Positions 40,615 through 48,613 of a DNA stretch of 48,613 bases are shown here, in pieces. Numbering within the stretch: position 1 is the first letter of the stretch; each line of letters opens with the position of its first letter. The DNA comes from Desulfovibrionaceae bacterium. Lineage in GTDB: Bacteria; Desulfobacterota; Desulfovibrionia; Desulfovibrionales; Desulfovibrionaceae. A program made the position numbers and the translations under genes. The stretch covers positions 1-48,613 of the forward strand of contig JAFLSV010000013.1 of assembly GCA_022510785.1 (NCBI GenBank), given 5' to 3'. The notes under the pieces were generated by a model. That model made no database searches. It was not told the DNA's origin and was given only the letters and a program-made list of their open reading frames with translations.

Positions 40615-43065
40615 ATGCTTTTGAGTCTCAACTGGTTGCGGGAGTTCGTGCCCTATGGGGGCACGGCGGAGGAACTGGGTGAACGCCTGACCATGCTCGG
40701 CCTGGAGCTGGAAGAGCTGCTCCATCCCTATGACGGCATCAGGGACGTGGTGCTGGGGCGGGTTTTGACCTGCGACACCCACCCCGACTCCGACCATCTG
40801 CATGTGACCACGGTGGATCTGGGGGGCGAGGCGCTGACCATTGTTTGCGGCGCGCCCAACGTGGCCGCCGGCCAGCTGGTGGCTGTGGCTCCGGTGGGGG
40901 CCGTCCTGCCGGGCGGCCTGCGCATTAAAAAGGCCACCCTGCGCGGCGTCCCGTCGGCGGGCATGATCTGCTCCGAGCGCGAACTGGGTCTTTCCGACGA
41001 CCACAGCGGCATTCTGGTTCTGCCGGAAAGCAACCGGGCCGGGCGCAGGCCCGCCCCGGGCGAACGCCTCATCGAGGCCTACGACTTTGATCGCGAGGTG
41101 CTGGACATCAGCATCACGCCCAACCGGGGGGACTGCCTGTCCGTGCTGGGCTTCGCGCGGGAAGTGGCGGCGGCCTATGGCCTGCCCCTGACCCTGCCCT
41201 CTTTTGACCTGAAGGAATCCGGCCCCGATATCGGCCCGGAATTGCCCGTGGAGGTCAGAGACGGCGAGCTGTGCCCCTGCTATACCGGCCGCGTGCTGGA
41301 GGGGGCCAGGGTCATGCCCTCGCCCGCCTGGATGCGCTGGCGCCTGCACGCCGTGGGCATCCGTCCCATCTCCAACCTGGTGGACGTGACCAACTATATT
41401 CTGATGGAACTGGGCCAGCCCCTGCACGCCTTTGATCGCGACAAGCTGGAGGGCGGCCGCATCATCGTGTCCCCCGCCGTGGAGGGTGAGCGCCTCATTA
41501 CCCTGGACGGGCAGGAACGCGAGCTGAAACCCGGTGACGGCCTCATCCGCGACGCCGCGCGGCCCGTGGCCCTGGCCGGGGTCATGGGCGGCCTGGCCAC
41601 GGAAATCACGGACGGCACCAAAAGCGTGTTTCTGGAATGCGCCGTGTTCCGGCCCGCGTCGGTGCGCCGCACGGCCCGCCGCCTGGGCCTGTCCAGCGAA
41701 TCGTCGTACCGTTACGAGCGCGGCGTGGATCAAAGCGGCATGGATTTCGCGCGGGAGCGCGCCGCGGCCCTCATGGCCGAACTGTCGGGAGCCTCGGTGC
41801 GCACGGGGGTCTGCCGCTGCGAACCCAAGCCCTGGAGGGCTCCGAGCATCCGCTTCCGCCGGGCCAAAGCCGAAGACCTTTTGGGCGTGCCCCTGGAGCC
41901 GGACTTCTGCGCTGACACCCTGAAATCCCTGGGCTGTGAGGTGCGGCGCGGCGGCAAGGCTGAAGGAGCGGACGACTGGAACGTGCGCGCGCCCGGCTGG
42001 CGTTACGACCTCACCCGCGAGGCCGATCTCATTGAGGAAGTGGCCCGCTTCAGGGGGGTGGACAGCCTGCCCGCCACGCTGCCGGCCATTGTCCAGTCCC
42101 TGAAGCGTTTCGGCCTGCCCGAAAGCCGCCACGGCTTTCTCATGCGGGTCAAAAAGTGGGCGGCCGGCCTGGGCCTGAACGAGGCCATCAATTACAGCTT
42201 TGTGGGCAACAGGGATCTGGATCACCTGCGCCTGCCGGCGGAGGGCCGGGTGAAGATTCTGAACCCCCTCACCGCCGATCAGGACGTGCTGCGCACCTGC
42301 CTGGCCCCCGGCCTTTTGCAGGATGTGCGGGTCAATATCGCCCAGGGCGCGGCGGGCCTGCGCCTGTTTGAAATTGCCGAAGCCTTCCGTCAGGACGGGC
42401 GCAGTGAAACCACGGTGGCCGAAAATCGCCGCCTGGGTCTGGTGCTGTACGGCGCGCGCTTTGACAGCGCCTGGCCGCAGCCGGATGAAGATGTGGACTA
42501 CAGCGATCTCAAGGGGCTGGTGGAACACTTTTTCCTGCATTGCCTGCACCTGCCCGCGCCGCGCTTCGAGGTTCTGGACGGGCATCCCTATCTGGCCCCG
42601 GCCGTGAAGCTGCTGGCCGTGGACAGCGACGGCGCGGAAAGTCCGGCGGGCGCGCTGGGCCGGGTCAGGCCCGACTTGGCTGACGCCTACCACGCCCGCA
42701 AGGCGGTGTGGCTGGCCGACCTCGATCTGGATTTGCTCCAGAGCATGGCGGCAAAGGCGAGCCTGGCCTTCCGTGCCCTGCCGGTCTACCCGCCGGTGCG
42801 GCGCGACATCACGGTCATCGCGCCTCTCACGGTGCGCGTGGCCACGGTGCGCGACGCCCTGGAGGCCGCCGGCCGGGGCAAGCGTTCCCTGCTGGAAAGC
42901 GTGGAGCTGCGCGACCTCTATGTGCCTGACGGCGCGGAGGAACGCCGCCTGACCTTCCGCCTGACCTTCCGCCACGCGGATCGAACCCTTCAGGACGCCG
43001 AAGTGGATCGCGAGCGGGAAAAGATGGCGGCGGCCCTTGTGCAGGCCCTGCCGGTCAGGATATAA
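40615..43065 (+). CDS. pheT: phenylalanyl-tRNA synthetase beta subunit
   Basis: It is the tRNA-binding and editing subunit. Recognisable parts are the EMAP/OB-fold domain (VLTCDTHPDSDHLHVTTVDL), the B3/B4 editing domain with NLVDVTNYILMELGQPLHAF, B5 (SIRFRRAKAEDLLGVPLEPD), the inactive class II fold (YRYERGVDQSGMDFARERAA nearby), and the C-terminal anticodon-binding domain (YPPVRRDITVIAPL). The length of 816 residues is normal. Confidence 0.98.
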   Translation: MLLSLNWLREFVPYGGTAEELGERLTMLGLELEELLHPYDGIRDVVLGRVLTCDTHPDSDHLHVTTVDLGGEALTIVCGAPNVAAGQLVAVAPVGAVLPGGLRIKKATLRGVPSAGMICSERELGLSDDHSGILVLPESNRAGRRPAPGERLIEAYDFDREVLDISITPNRGDCLSVLGFAREVAAAYGLPLTLPSFDLKESGPDIGPELPVEVRDGELCPCYTGRVLEGARVMPSPAWMRWRLHAVGIRPISNLVDVTNYILMELGQPLHAFDRDKLEGGRIIVSPAVEGERLITLDGQERELKPGDGLIRDAARPVALAGVMGGLATEITDGTKSVFLECAVFRPASVRRTARRLGLSSESSYRYERGVDQSGMDFARERAAALMAELSGASVRTGVCRCEPKPWRAPSIRFRRAKAEDLLGVPLEPDFCADTLKSLGCEVRRGGKAEGADDWNVRAPGWRYDLTREADLIEEVARFRGVDSLPATLPAIVQSLKRFGLPESRHGFLMRVKKWAAGLGLNEAINYSFVGNRDLDHLRLPAEGRVKILNPLTADQDVLRTCLAPGLLQDVRVNIAQGAAGLRLFEIAEAFRQDGRSETTVAENRRLGLVLYGARFDSAWPQPDEDVDYSDLKGLVEHFFLHCLHLPAPRFEVLDGHPYLAPAVKLLAVDSDGAESPAGALGRVRPDLADAYHARKAVWLADLDLDLLQSMAAKASLAFRALPVYPPVRRDITVIAPLTVRVATVRDALEAAGRGKRSLLESVELRDLYVPDGAEERRLTFRLTFRHADRTLQDAEVDREREKMAAALVQALPVRI

Positions 43066-43165
43066 GAAGGCCGGCCGGGCTGTCCGGCAGAATCTGCCCG
43101 ACCGCTTTTTTCCATGCGTCAGGGGCTTCGGCCCGCACAGGGATTTCGGCCAACAGGGGGAGGCC

Positions 43166-43771
43166 ATGTCCGGCACGCGCACAGAAGAGTACCGCATAGG
43201 CGAGGCCGCCCGCCTTCTCGCCCTGAAAACCTGCGTTCTGCGCTTCTGGGAAGGCGAGTTTCCGCAGTTGAACCCGGCCCGCACGCCCAAGGGACAGCGC
43301 CTGTACAGCAAGGCCGATATGGCCCTTCTCCGCCGCATCCGATCCCTGCTGCACGAGCGGGGCATGACCATTGCGGGCGCCCGGCGTGTGCTGGCGGGTG
43401 AGATGAGCGTTCCATCTGGCGGCGTCCGGCGTGTGCCGGCGGACGATGCGGGCGTTGCGCGTCCTGCGCCGGCGGCTGCCAGCCTTCCCGCGGAAGGCCG
43501 CGCGGTGGATTCTCCGTCGCGCCGCGGTCCGGAGCAGGGCTCCCTGGTTGAGCCGGGCGTGCCGCCTGATGCGCGGGCCTCAGCCTCTGCCGTGCCCGCC
43601 GCGCTCCCCCATGGCGCGGACTCCACCACTTCCCCTCCTTTGGCTTTCCCCGCGCGGCGCACCGATCCGGCGGAAAGGACAAGGACGGCGGACGAGGCCC
43701 TGAAGGCTCTGGCCGACGCCGCGGCCGAGCTGGAACGCCTGCGCGAACTTTTGCAAGGACATCCGGCATGA
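43166..43771 (+). CDS. MerR family transcriptional regulator
   Basis: The N-terminal winged HTH (YRIGEAARLLALKTCVLRFW and TPKGQRLYSKADMALLRRIR, then LLHERGMTIAGARRVLAG) is MerR-type. A long Ala/Pro/Arg-rich linker of about 100 residues follows, ending in a short coiled coil (ALKALADAAAELERLRELLQ). No metal-binding Cys residues are visible. A MerR gene next to pheT is common in this group. The start at 43166 has GGGGGAGG upstream. Its stop overlaps rpe (ATGA). Confidence 0.88.
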   Translation: MSGTRTEEYRIGEAARLLALKTCVLRFWEGEFPQLNPARTPKGQRLYSKADMALLRRIRSLLHERGMTIAGARRVLAGEMSVPSGGVRRVPADDAGVARPAPAAASLPAEGRAVDSPSRRGPEQGSLVEPGVPPDARASASAVPAALPHGADSTTSPPLAFPARRTDPAERTRTADEALKALADAAAELERLRELLQGHPA

Positions 43772-44571
43772 TTCTTTCCCCTTCCATGCTGTCGGCCGAT
43801 TTCGGCCATCTGGCCCAGACCCTGGACGCCCTGCGGGGGGCGGGCCTGTCCTGGGTTCACTGGGACGTGATGGACGGCCGCTTTGTGCCCAACATCACCT
43901 TTGGTCAGCATGTGCTGCGCCAGATGCGGCCGCTCTCGCCCCTGTTCTTTGATGTCCACCTCATGATCGAGGAACCGGAGCGCTATGTGGACGATTTTCA
44001 CAAAGCCGGGGCCGATCTGCTGGTGGTTCACGCCGAGGCCGCCCGTCACCTGCAGCGCACCCTGGCGGAAATCCGCCGCCTGGGCATGAAGGCCGGGGTG
44101 GCCCTCAACCCGGCCACGCCGCTGGATGTGCTGGACTATGTCCTGGATGATGTGGATTTGGTGCTGATCATGAGCGTCAACCCCGGCTTCGGGGGCCAAA
44201 GCTTTCTGCCGCGCACTCTGGACAAGGTGGCGGAGCTGTCCCGCCGGCTGGGCTCCCGCCCGGCCGCTGGCCCGGGTTCTGATCCCGCCCCTGCTCCGGC
44301 CCCCCGCGCGGCGTCTGGTCTGAGCCCTGATCCGGCCTCCCGGCTTGCCCTCTGGCCTGAAGCCGGCGCGTCCCGTCCCCTCATCGAGGTGGACGGCGGC
44401 GTGGATCCCGGCAATGCGGGCGCGCTGGCAGCCGCCGGAGCCGACGTGCTGGTGTCCGGCTCCGCCTTTTTCTCGCACCCGCCCCTGGCGGAGCGCCGGG
44501 CCGTGTTCGAGGCTGCGGCCGCCGCGGCCGGCGGGGCAACTGCGCCCCCGGCAAACGGGGGGCGTCCGTAG
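43768..44571 (+). CDS. rpe: ribulose-phosphate 3-epimerase with low-complexity insert
   Basis: Rpe interconverts ribulose 5-phosphate and xylulose 5-phosphate. The TIM-barrel motifs are ILSPSMLSADFGHLAQTLDA, VHWDVMDGRFVPNITFGQHV, LFFDVHLMIEEPERYVDDFH, VLIMSVNPGFGGQSFLPRTL and LIEVDGGVDPGNAGALAAAG. An Ala/Pro-rich insert of about 40 residues sits at about 160-205, between the sixth and seventh strands. A short Ala-rich tail follows. The total is 267 residues, where 220 is usual. The ATG overlaps the merR stop; tkt and pgk follow. Confidence 0.93.
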   Translation: MILSPSMLSADFGHLAQTLDALRGAGLSWVHWDVMDGRFVPNITFGQHVLRQMRPLSPLFFDVHLMIEEPERYVDDFHKAGADLLVVHAEAARHLQRTLAEIRRLGMKAGVALNPATPLDVLDYVLDDVDLVLIMSVNPGFGGQSFLPRTLDKVAELSRRLGSRPAAGPGSDPAPAPAPRAASGLSPDPASRLALWPEAGASRPLIEVDGGVDPGNAGALAAAGADVLVSGSAFFSHPPLAERRAVFEAAAAAAGGATAPPANGGRP

Positions 44572-44730
44572 GCCGGCGCCCCCGCGCACTGCCCCGTTTT
44601 CTCCGGTTCTGCCTATTGACCGCTGAGAAGGGATGCTGCATTGTCAGGGCACGGTTTGGTTCCGCAAAAACCGTGGCGCGCCTGTCCTTCGGGCGGCCCC
44701 ATCGGCGCACCATATTTCCGGGAGAAGTCC

Positions 44731-46725
44731 ATGCCCAGCCGTTCCGAACTGGTCAATGCCCTGCGCGCGCTCGCCATTGACGCCATTGAGCAGGCCCAAT
44801 CCGGCCACCCCGGCGCCCCTCTGGGCATGGCCGATATGGCTGAATCCCTGTGGCGCGGTTTTCTGAAGCACAATCCCGCCGATCCCCGCTGGCCCGACCG
44901 CGACCGCTTTGTGCTGTCCAACGGGCACGCCTCCATGCTGCTGTATGGCCTTCTGCATCTGACGGGCTATGAGCTGGGCATGGACGATATCCGCCGTTTC
45001 CGGCAGATGGGCTCGCGCACGCCCGGCCATCCCGAACGCGCGCGGACCCCGGGCGTGGAAGTGACCACCGGCCCCCTGGGGCAGGGACTGGCCAGCGCCG
45101 TGGGCCTGGCCCTGGCCGAACGCCTGCTGGCCGAAGCCTTCAACCGTGAGGGCTTCCCCGTGGTGGATCACCGCACCTGGGTCTTTGTGGGCGACGGCTG
45201 CCTTATGGAAGGCCTGTCGCAGGAAGCCTGCTCCCTGGCCGGAACGCTGGGCTTGGGCAAGCTGACCGCCCTGTATGACGACAACGGCATTTCCATCGAC
45301 GGTTCGGTGAGCGGCTGGTTCGCCGACGACACGCCGGCCCGCTTTGAGGCCTGCGGCTGGCACGTCATCCGCGGCGTCAACGGCAACAGCGGCGAGGAAG
45401 TGGATAAAGCCCTGCGTCAGGCTCTGGCCGTCACGGACAGACCCACCCTTATTTGCTGCAAAACCGTCATTGGCTACGGCTCGCCCGGCAAGGCGGGCAG
45501 CGCGTCCTGCCACGGCGCGCCCCTGGGCGCGGAAGAAGCGGCCGCCGCCAAAGCCGCCCTGGGCTGGACTCATCCGCCCTTTACGGTGCCTGACGACATC
45601 CGCCAGGCCTGGAGCGCCCTGGCCAGGGGCCGCGCCGCTCAGGCCGCCTGGGAAGAGATGTTTGCCCGCTATCGGGCCGAATACCCCGAAGAGGCGTCGG
45701 AATTCTCGCGGCGCATGGCCGGGGATTTGCCCGCGTCCTGGCCGGAAATAGCCGCGGCTGTGCAAGAGGAGATGGCGGAAGATCAGCGCTCCCTGGCCAC
45801 ACGGGTCTGGAGCAAAAATATTCTGGACGCGCTGGTTCCGGCCCTGCCCGACATGGTGGGCGGTTCCGCTGACCTCAGCGGCTCGGTGGGTACCCGGCCT
45901 TCCGGCGCGCGGGACGTCGCGCCGGGCGATTTCAGCGGCGGTTATATCCACTACGGGGTGCGCGAGTTCGGCATGGGCGCGGTCATGAACGGGCTGGCCG
46001 TGCACGGCGGCTTTCTGCCCTACGGCGGCACCTTTCTGGTTTTTTCGGACTACGCCCGCAGCGCCATCCGCCAGGCCGCCCTCATGCGGACGCGGGTGGT
46101 CTGGGTGCTCACCCATGATTCCATCGGTGTGGGGGAAGACGGCCCCACCCATCAGCCCGTGGAGCAGGTGCCTTCGCTGCGCCTCATTCCCGGGGTGGAT
46201 GTCTGGCGGCCCTGTGACGGGGCCGAGTGCGCCGCCGCCTGGATTTCGGCCCTGGAGCGGGCCGACGGCCCCAGCTGCCTTATCCTCAGCCGCCAGAATC
46301 TGCCCCGCCCGGCCCGCGGCACGGAACAGATTTCCCAACTGCGCCGCGGGGCCTACGTCCTTCGTGACTGTGAGGGAGAGCCGGAACTTCTCCTGCTGGC
46401 CACGGGCTCCGAAGTGGATCTGGCGCTGCGCGCCGCGGCCGGGCTGGAATCTCTGGGCCGCAGGGCGCGTGTGGTGTCCATGCCCTGCTCCGAAGTCTTC
46501 GAGCGGCAGGATGCGGCCTACCGGGAAAGCGTGCTGCCTTCGTCCGTGCGGGCGCGGGTGGCGGTGGAAGCCGCCGCTTCGGACTGGTGGCGGAAATATG
46601 TGGGTCTGGATGGCCGCGTGGTGGGCATGACCGGCTTTGGGGAATCTGCCCCGGCCGGCGAATTGTTCACCCGCTTTGGCTTTACGGTGGAAAACGTGGT
46701 TCGGCAGGCTCTGGAGCTCGTGTAA
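44731..46725 (+). CDS. tkt: transketolase
   Basis: Transketolase moves two-carbon units between sugar phosphates, using thiamine diphosphate. The cofactor motif is [20 protein letters not shown] with the closing Asn in [11 protein letters not shown]. Others are [39 protein letters not shown], and the pyrimidine-domain stretch [20 protein letters not shown]. The start at 44731 has GGGAGAAG upstream and gives 664 residues, the normal length. Rpe directly upstream is part of the same pathway. Confidence 0.97.
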   Translation: MPSRSELVNALRALAIDAIEQAQSGHPGAPLGMADMAESLWRGFLKHNPADPRWPDRDRFVLSNGHASMLLYGLLHLTGYELGMDDIRRFRQMGSRTPGHPERARTPGVEVTTGPLGQGLASAVGLALAERLLAEAFNREGFPVVDHRTWVFVGDGCLMEGLSQEACSLAGTLGLGKLTALYDDNGISIDGSVSGWFADDTPARFEACGWHVIRGVNGNSGEEVDKALRQALAVTDRPTLICCKTVIGYGSPGKAGSASCHGAPLGAEEAAAAKAALGWTHPPFTVPDDIRQAWSALARGRAAQAAWEEMFARYRAEYPEEASEFSRRMAGDLPASWPEIAAAVQEEMAEDQRSLATRVWSKNILDALVPALPDMVGGSADLSGSVGTRPSGARDVAPGDFSGGYIHYGVREFGMGAVMNGLAVHGGFLPYGGTFLVFSDYARSAIRQAALMRTRVVWVLTHDSIGVGEDGPTHQPVEQVPSLRLIPGVDVWRPCDGAECAAAWISALERADGPSCLILSRQNLPRPARGTEQISQLRRGAYVLRDCEGEPELLLLATGSEVDLALRAAAGLESLGRRARVVSMPCSEVFERQDAAYRESVLPSSVRARVAVEAAASDWWRKYVGLDGRVVGMTGFGESAPAGELFTRFGFTVENVVRQALELV

Positions 46726-46802
46726 GCGGTTTTCTTCATCCGGAAAATCCCCTCCATGGCCTCAGTGATACAAGCGAATCTTCCCATCAGAAGGAGTTGA
46801 CG

Positions 46803-47981
46803 ATGAAAGTACTGACTATGGATGACGTGGAGCTGCGCGGCAAGCGGGTCGTCATGCGCCTGGATCTCAACGTGCCCATGAAAAACGGCGTCATTACCAG
46901 CGACAAGCGCGCCCGGGCCGTGCTGCCCACCATCCGCAAGGCGCTGGATGCCGGGGCCTCGGTGATTCTACTGTCGCACCTGGGCCGCCCCACCGAAGGC
47001 GAGTTTGATCAGACCTTCTCCCTGAAGCCCGTGGCCGAGCACCTGGGCAAGCTGCTGGGCCGCCCCGTGGCCTTTTGCGCGGATCCTCTGGCCGGGGTGG
47101 ATGTGAAGCCCGGCGACGTAGTGCTGTGCGAAAACGTGCGCTTCCTCAAGGGCGAAAAGAAAAACAACGACGAGCTCGCCGCCAGACTGGCCGGCCTGGG
47201 TGATGTGTATGTGATGGACGCCTTTGGCGCGGCCCACCGGGCTCACGCCTCCACCGAAGGCGCGGTGCGCAAGGCGAAGGTGGCCGTGGCCGGGCCGCTC
47301 ATGCTGGCCGAAATGGAAGCCGCCGAAAAGCTGCTGGAGCATCCGGCGCGCCCGCTGTGCGCCATTATCGGCGGCTCCAAGGTATCCACCAAGCTCACCG
47401 TGCTGGAAAATCTGCTGAAAACGGTGGACTGCCTCATTGTGGGCGGCGGCATTGCCAATACGTTCCTGGCGGCGTCCGGTCACGCCATGGGCGCGTCCCT
47501 GGTGGAAAAGGAGCTGGAGCCCGAAGCGACACGCCTCATGGCGCTGGCGAAGGAACGCAAGGTGGATCTTCCTCTGCCGCAGGATCTCGTGACGGCTCCC
47601 GGCCTTGATCACCCCGAAAAGGCCGAGGTGCGCGCTCTGAGCGCTCTGGGCGCGCAGGACGCCGCTCTGGACGTGGGGCCGGAAAGCGTCCGCCACTACG
47701 CGCCCTTCCTGAACAAGGCCGCCACCGTGGTGTGGAACGGGCCGGTGGGCGCCTTTGAAACCCCGCCCTTTGACAAGGCCAGCCGGGCCATTGCCGATAT
47801 TCTGGCCGCGTCTTCGGCCTATACCGTGGTGTGCGGCGGCGATACCGTGGCTGCGGTGGAAGCCTTTGGCGTGGCGGACAAGATGAACTACCTGTCCACC
47901 GGCGGCGGGGCCTTCCTGGAAGTGCTGGAAGGCAAAAAACTGCCTTCCGTGGCGGCCCTGGAAGACCGGGCCGCGAAGTAA
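46803..47981 (+). CDS. pgk: phosphoglycerate kinase
   Basis: Pgk transfers a phosphate from 1,3-bisphosphoglycerate to ADP in glycolysis. The family blocks are VVMRLDLNVPMKNGVITSDK, VILLSHLGRPTEGEFDQTFS, CAIIGGSKVSTKLTVLENLL, TVVWNGPVGAFETPPFDKAS and VVCGGDTVAAVEAFGVADKM. The start at 46803 has AGAAGGAG upstream and gives 392 residues. It is the last gene of the run and is followed by a terminator. Confidence 0.97.
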   Translation: MKVLTMDDVELRGKRVVMRLDLNVPMKNGVITSDKRARAVLPTIRKALDAGASVILLSHLGRPTEGEFDQTFSLKPVAEHLGKLLGRPVAFCADPLAGVDVKPGDVVLCENVRFLKGEKKNNDELAARLAGLGDVYVMDAFGAAHRAHASTEGAVRKAKVAVAGPLMLAEMEAAEKLLEHPARPLCAIIGGSKVSTKLTVLENLLKTVDCLIVGGGIANTFLAASGHAMGASLVEKELEPEATRLMALAKERKVDLPLPQDLVTAPGLDHPEKAEVRALSALGAQDAALDVGPESVRHYAPFLNKAATVVWNGPVGAFETPPFDKASRAIADILAASSAYTVVCGGDTVAAVEAFGVADKMNYLSTGGGAFLEVLEGKKLPSVAALEDRAAK

Positions 47982-48023
47982 GGCACCGGAGCCGGGCTGA
48001 CAGGCCGGGCCAGGGCCTGACGC

Positions 48024-48053
48024 CTGTCAGTTTGAAAAGGCTTTCCTTATAAT
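48024..48053 (+). promoter_or_regulatory. possible promoter just before the hairpin
   Basis: CTGTCA (48024-48029, four of six bases) and a perfect TATAAT (48048-48053) are 18 bp apart. The predicted start falls at the hairpin at 48059. It may be chance; a very short RNA would be the only product. Confidence 0.25.
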
Positions 48054-48058
48054 GACAT

Positions 48059-48105
48059 AGGCAGTGCCAGAGCTGGGACGCCCTGGACTCTGGCACTGCC
48101 TTTCT
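48059..48105 (+). terminator. intrinsic terminator of the pgk transcript
   Basis: AGGCAGTGCCAGAG pairs perfectly with CTCTGGCACTGCCT (14 bp, 15-nt loop), followed by TTCT. The stem starts 78 nt after the pgk stop. Confidence 0.75.
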
Positions 48106-48217
48106 GGTTGAGCGTTGACCCGGGCAGAAACTCTATCCAGAGCCGGAGCCGCTATGCATTCATGGATTGAGCCAGTCCGGCCCGGAATGGCAGCCGGAGA
48201 CTTGTACCAGTGAAGTT

Positions 48218-48243
48218 GTGGCCGGAACCGGTGGCCGGAACCG
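48218..48243. repeat. two tandem copies of a 13-bp unit
   Basis: GTGGCCGGAACCG occurs twice in tandem (48218 and 48231), followed by a diverged third copy beginning GTGACCGGGA. Non-coding. Confidence 0.85.
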
Positions 48244-48303
48244 GTGACCGGGACGTGTGCGGAGCCAGATATTCGGTCGCCTTTGCCGTCACGCCGGGAG
48301 TAA

Positions 48304-48333
48304 CTGGGAATATCTGGGAATATCTGGGAAAAT
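48304..48333. repeat. three tandem copies of a 10-bp unit
   Basis: CTGGGAATAT at 48304 and 48314, then CTGGGAAAAT at 48324. Non-coding. The 10-bp period equals about one helical turn, as in phased protein sites, but no protein is known to bind it. Confidence 0.85.
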
Positions 48334-48613
48334 TAATGAGAGAGACTAGTATGCCCAGTATCAGAGGATGATAACGGGCGTGACATTGGCTCTCTTTTTG
48401 AGACAGTGACACCGTTTGACACTCCACGACTTGATGTATTCATCCTATTATAAGAATTGGTATATTTATTGCGCATTTTCTCTCTCTATTCATCCGTTTT
48501 CCGATGGAAACGGGCGGTTATCTCGCGCACTGACGATTTTATTGATGATTAAAAAATTAGGGTCATGACTAGCTGAGAGAAGCTAAAAGGGCTAAAAGCA
48601 AGTCATGGCAAGC

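Larger units (their letters stand above)
47982..48613. other. non-coding right end of the window
   Basis: No gene is convincing in this 632-nt stretch. It holds the pgk terminator (48059-48105), two tandem 13-bp repeats and three 10-bp repeats. From about 48420 base composition turns A+T-rich, with a GTCATGAC palindrome at 48562-48569 and a GCTAAAAG repeat near 48583-48599. This looks like a control region before a gene beyond the edge, or the start of acquired DNA. A 91-residue minus-strand open frame at 48152-48427 has no family features. Confidence 0.5.

Noticed and set aside
48152..48427. 91-residue open frame on the minus strand near the right edge
   Set aside because: No ribosome binding site, composition follows the tandem repeats it crosses, and no family features.

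Overview
The window is about 48.6 kb of strongly G+C-rich bacterial chromosome, apart from one sharply A+T-rich patch near 14.7-15.8 kb. Gene content points to the Desulfovibrionaceae (sulfate-reducing or related former Deltaproteobacteria). The evidence is sigma-54-type flagellar promoters, a MucR/Ros zinc-finger regulator beside export-gate genes, a DVU_1555-like C_GCAxxG_C_C protein, a cysK-cysE pair, and a thrS-infC-rpmI-rplT-pheS-pheT-merR-rpe-tkt-pgk run. No species can be named from the sequence alone.

Layout. (1) 61-5625, minus: fliK-flgD-flgE hook operon behind a sigma-54-like box. (2) 5840-10311, minus: paaK - DUF456 - trmJ - family 9 glycosyltransferase, tightly packed. (3) 10622-13322, plus: a NitT/TauT-like ABC importer (binding protein, ATPase, permease), convergent with a DUF1786 gene. 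(4) 14699-15754, minus: two A+T-rich genes of unknown function, each with a clear ribosome binding site, probably acquired. (5) 16045-17001, plus: kdsD. (6) 17149-26305: flagellar basal-body and export genes (fliF with a tiny downstream gene, then fliE-flgC-flgB and flhB-fliR, all minus). They are interrupted by an opposite-strand glycosyltransferase and aminotransferase pair. (7) 26546-29646, minus: mucR, a NifA-like regulator with broken AAA+ motifs, and a TPR membrane protein. (8) 29861-35700: proA-nadD, a small unknown gene, a C_GCAxxG_C_C gene, and cysK-cysE with a small overlapping upstream gene. (9) 35865-47981, plus: tRNA-Val(GAC), then the translation and pentose-phosphate/glycolysis run ending in pgk. 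(10) 47982-48613: non-coding sequence with a terminator hairpin, short tandem repeats and an A+T-rich end.

How the parts work together. The flagellar genes build the MS ring (FliF), proximal rod (FlgB, FlgC, FliE), export gate (FlhB, FliR) and hook (FlgD, FlgE, FliK). Three separate transcription starts share a nearly identical GCACGAAYTTTG core, as expected of one sigma-54 regulon. The sugar genes (kdsD, the GT9, and the GT2 fusion with a DegT aminotransferase) would supply lipopolysaccharide or glycosylate surface or flagellar proteins. The right half is housekeeping.

Most unusual items: a 68-residue protein just after fliF that resembles the FliG-binding tail of FliF; the A+T-rich two-gene island; a sigma-54 activator homologue lacking most catalytic motifs; FlgD with an extra C-terminal Ig-like domain; and a 30-bp in-frame tandem repeat at the end of paaK.
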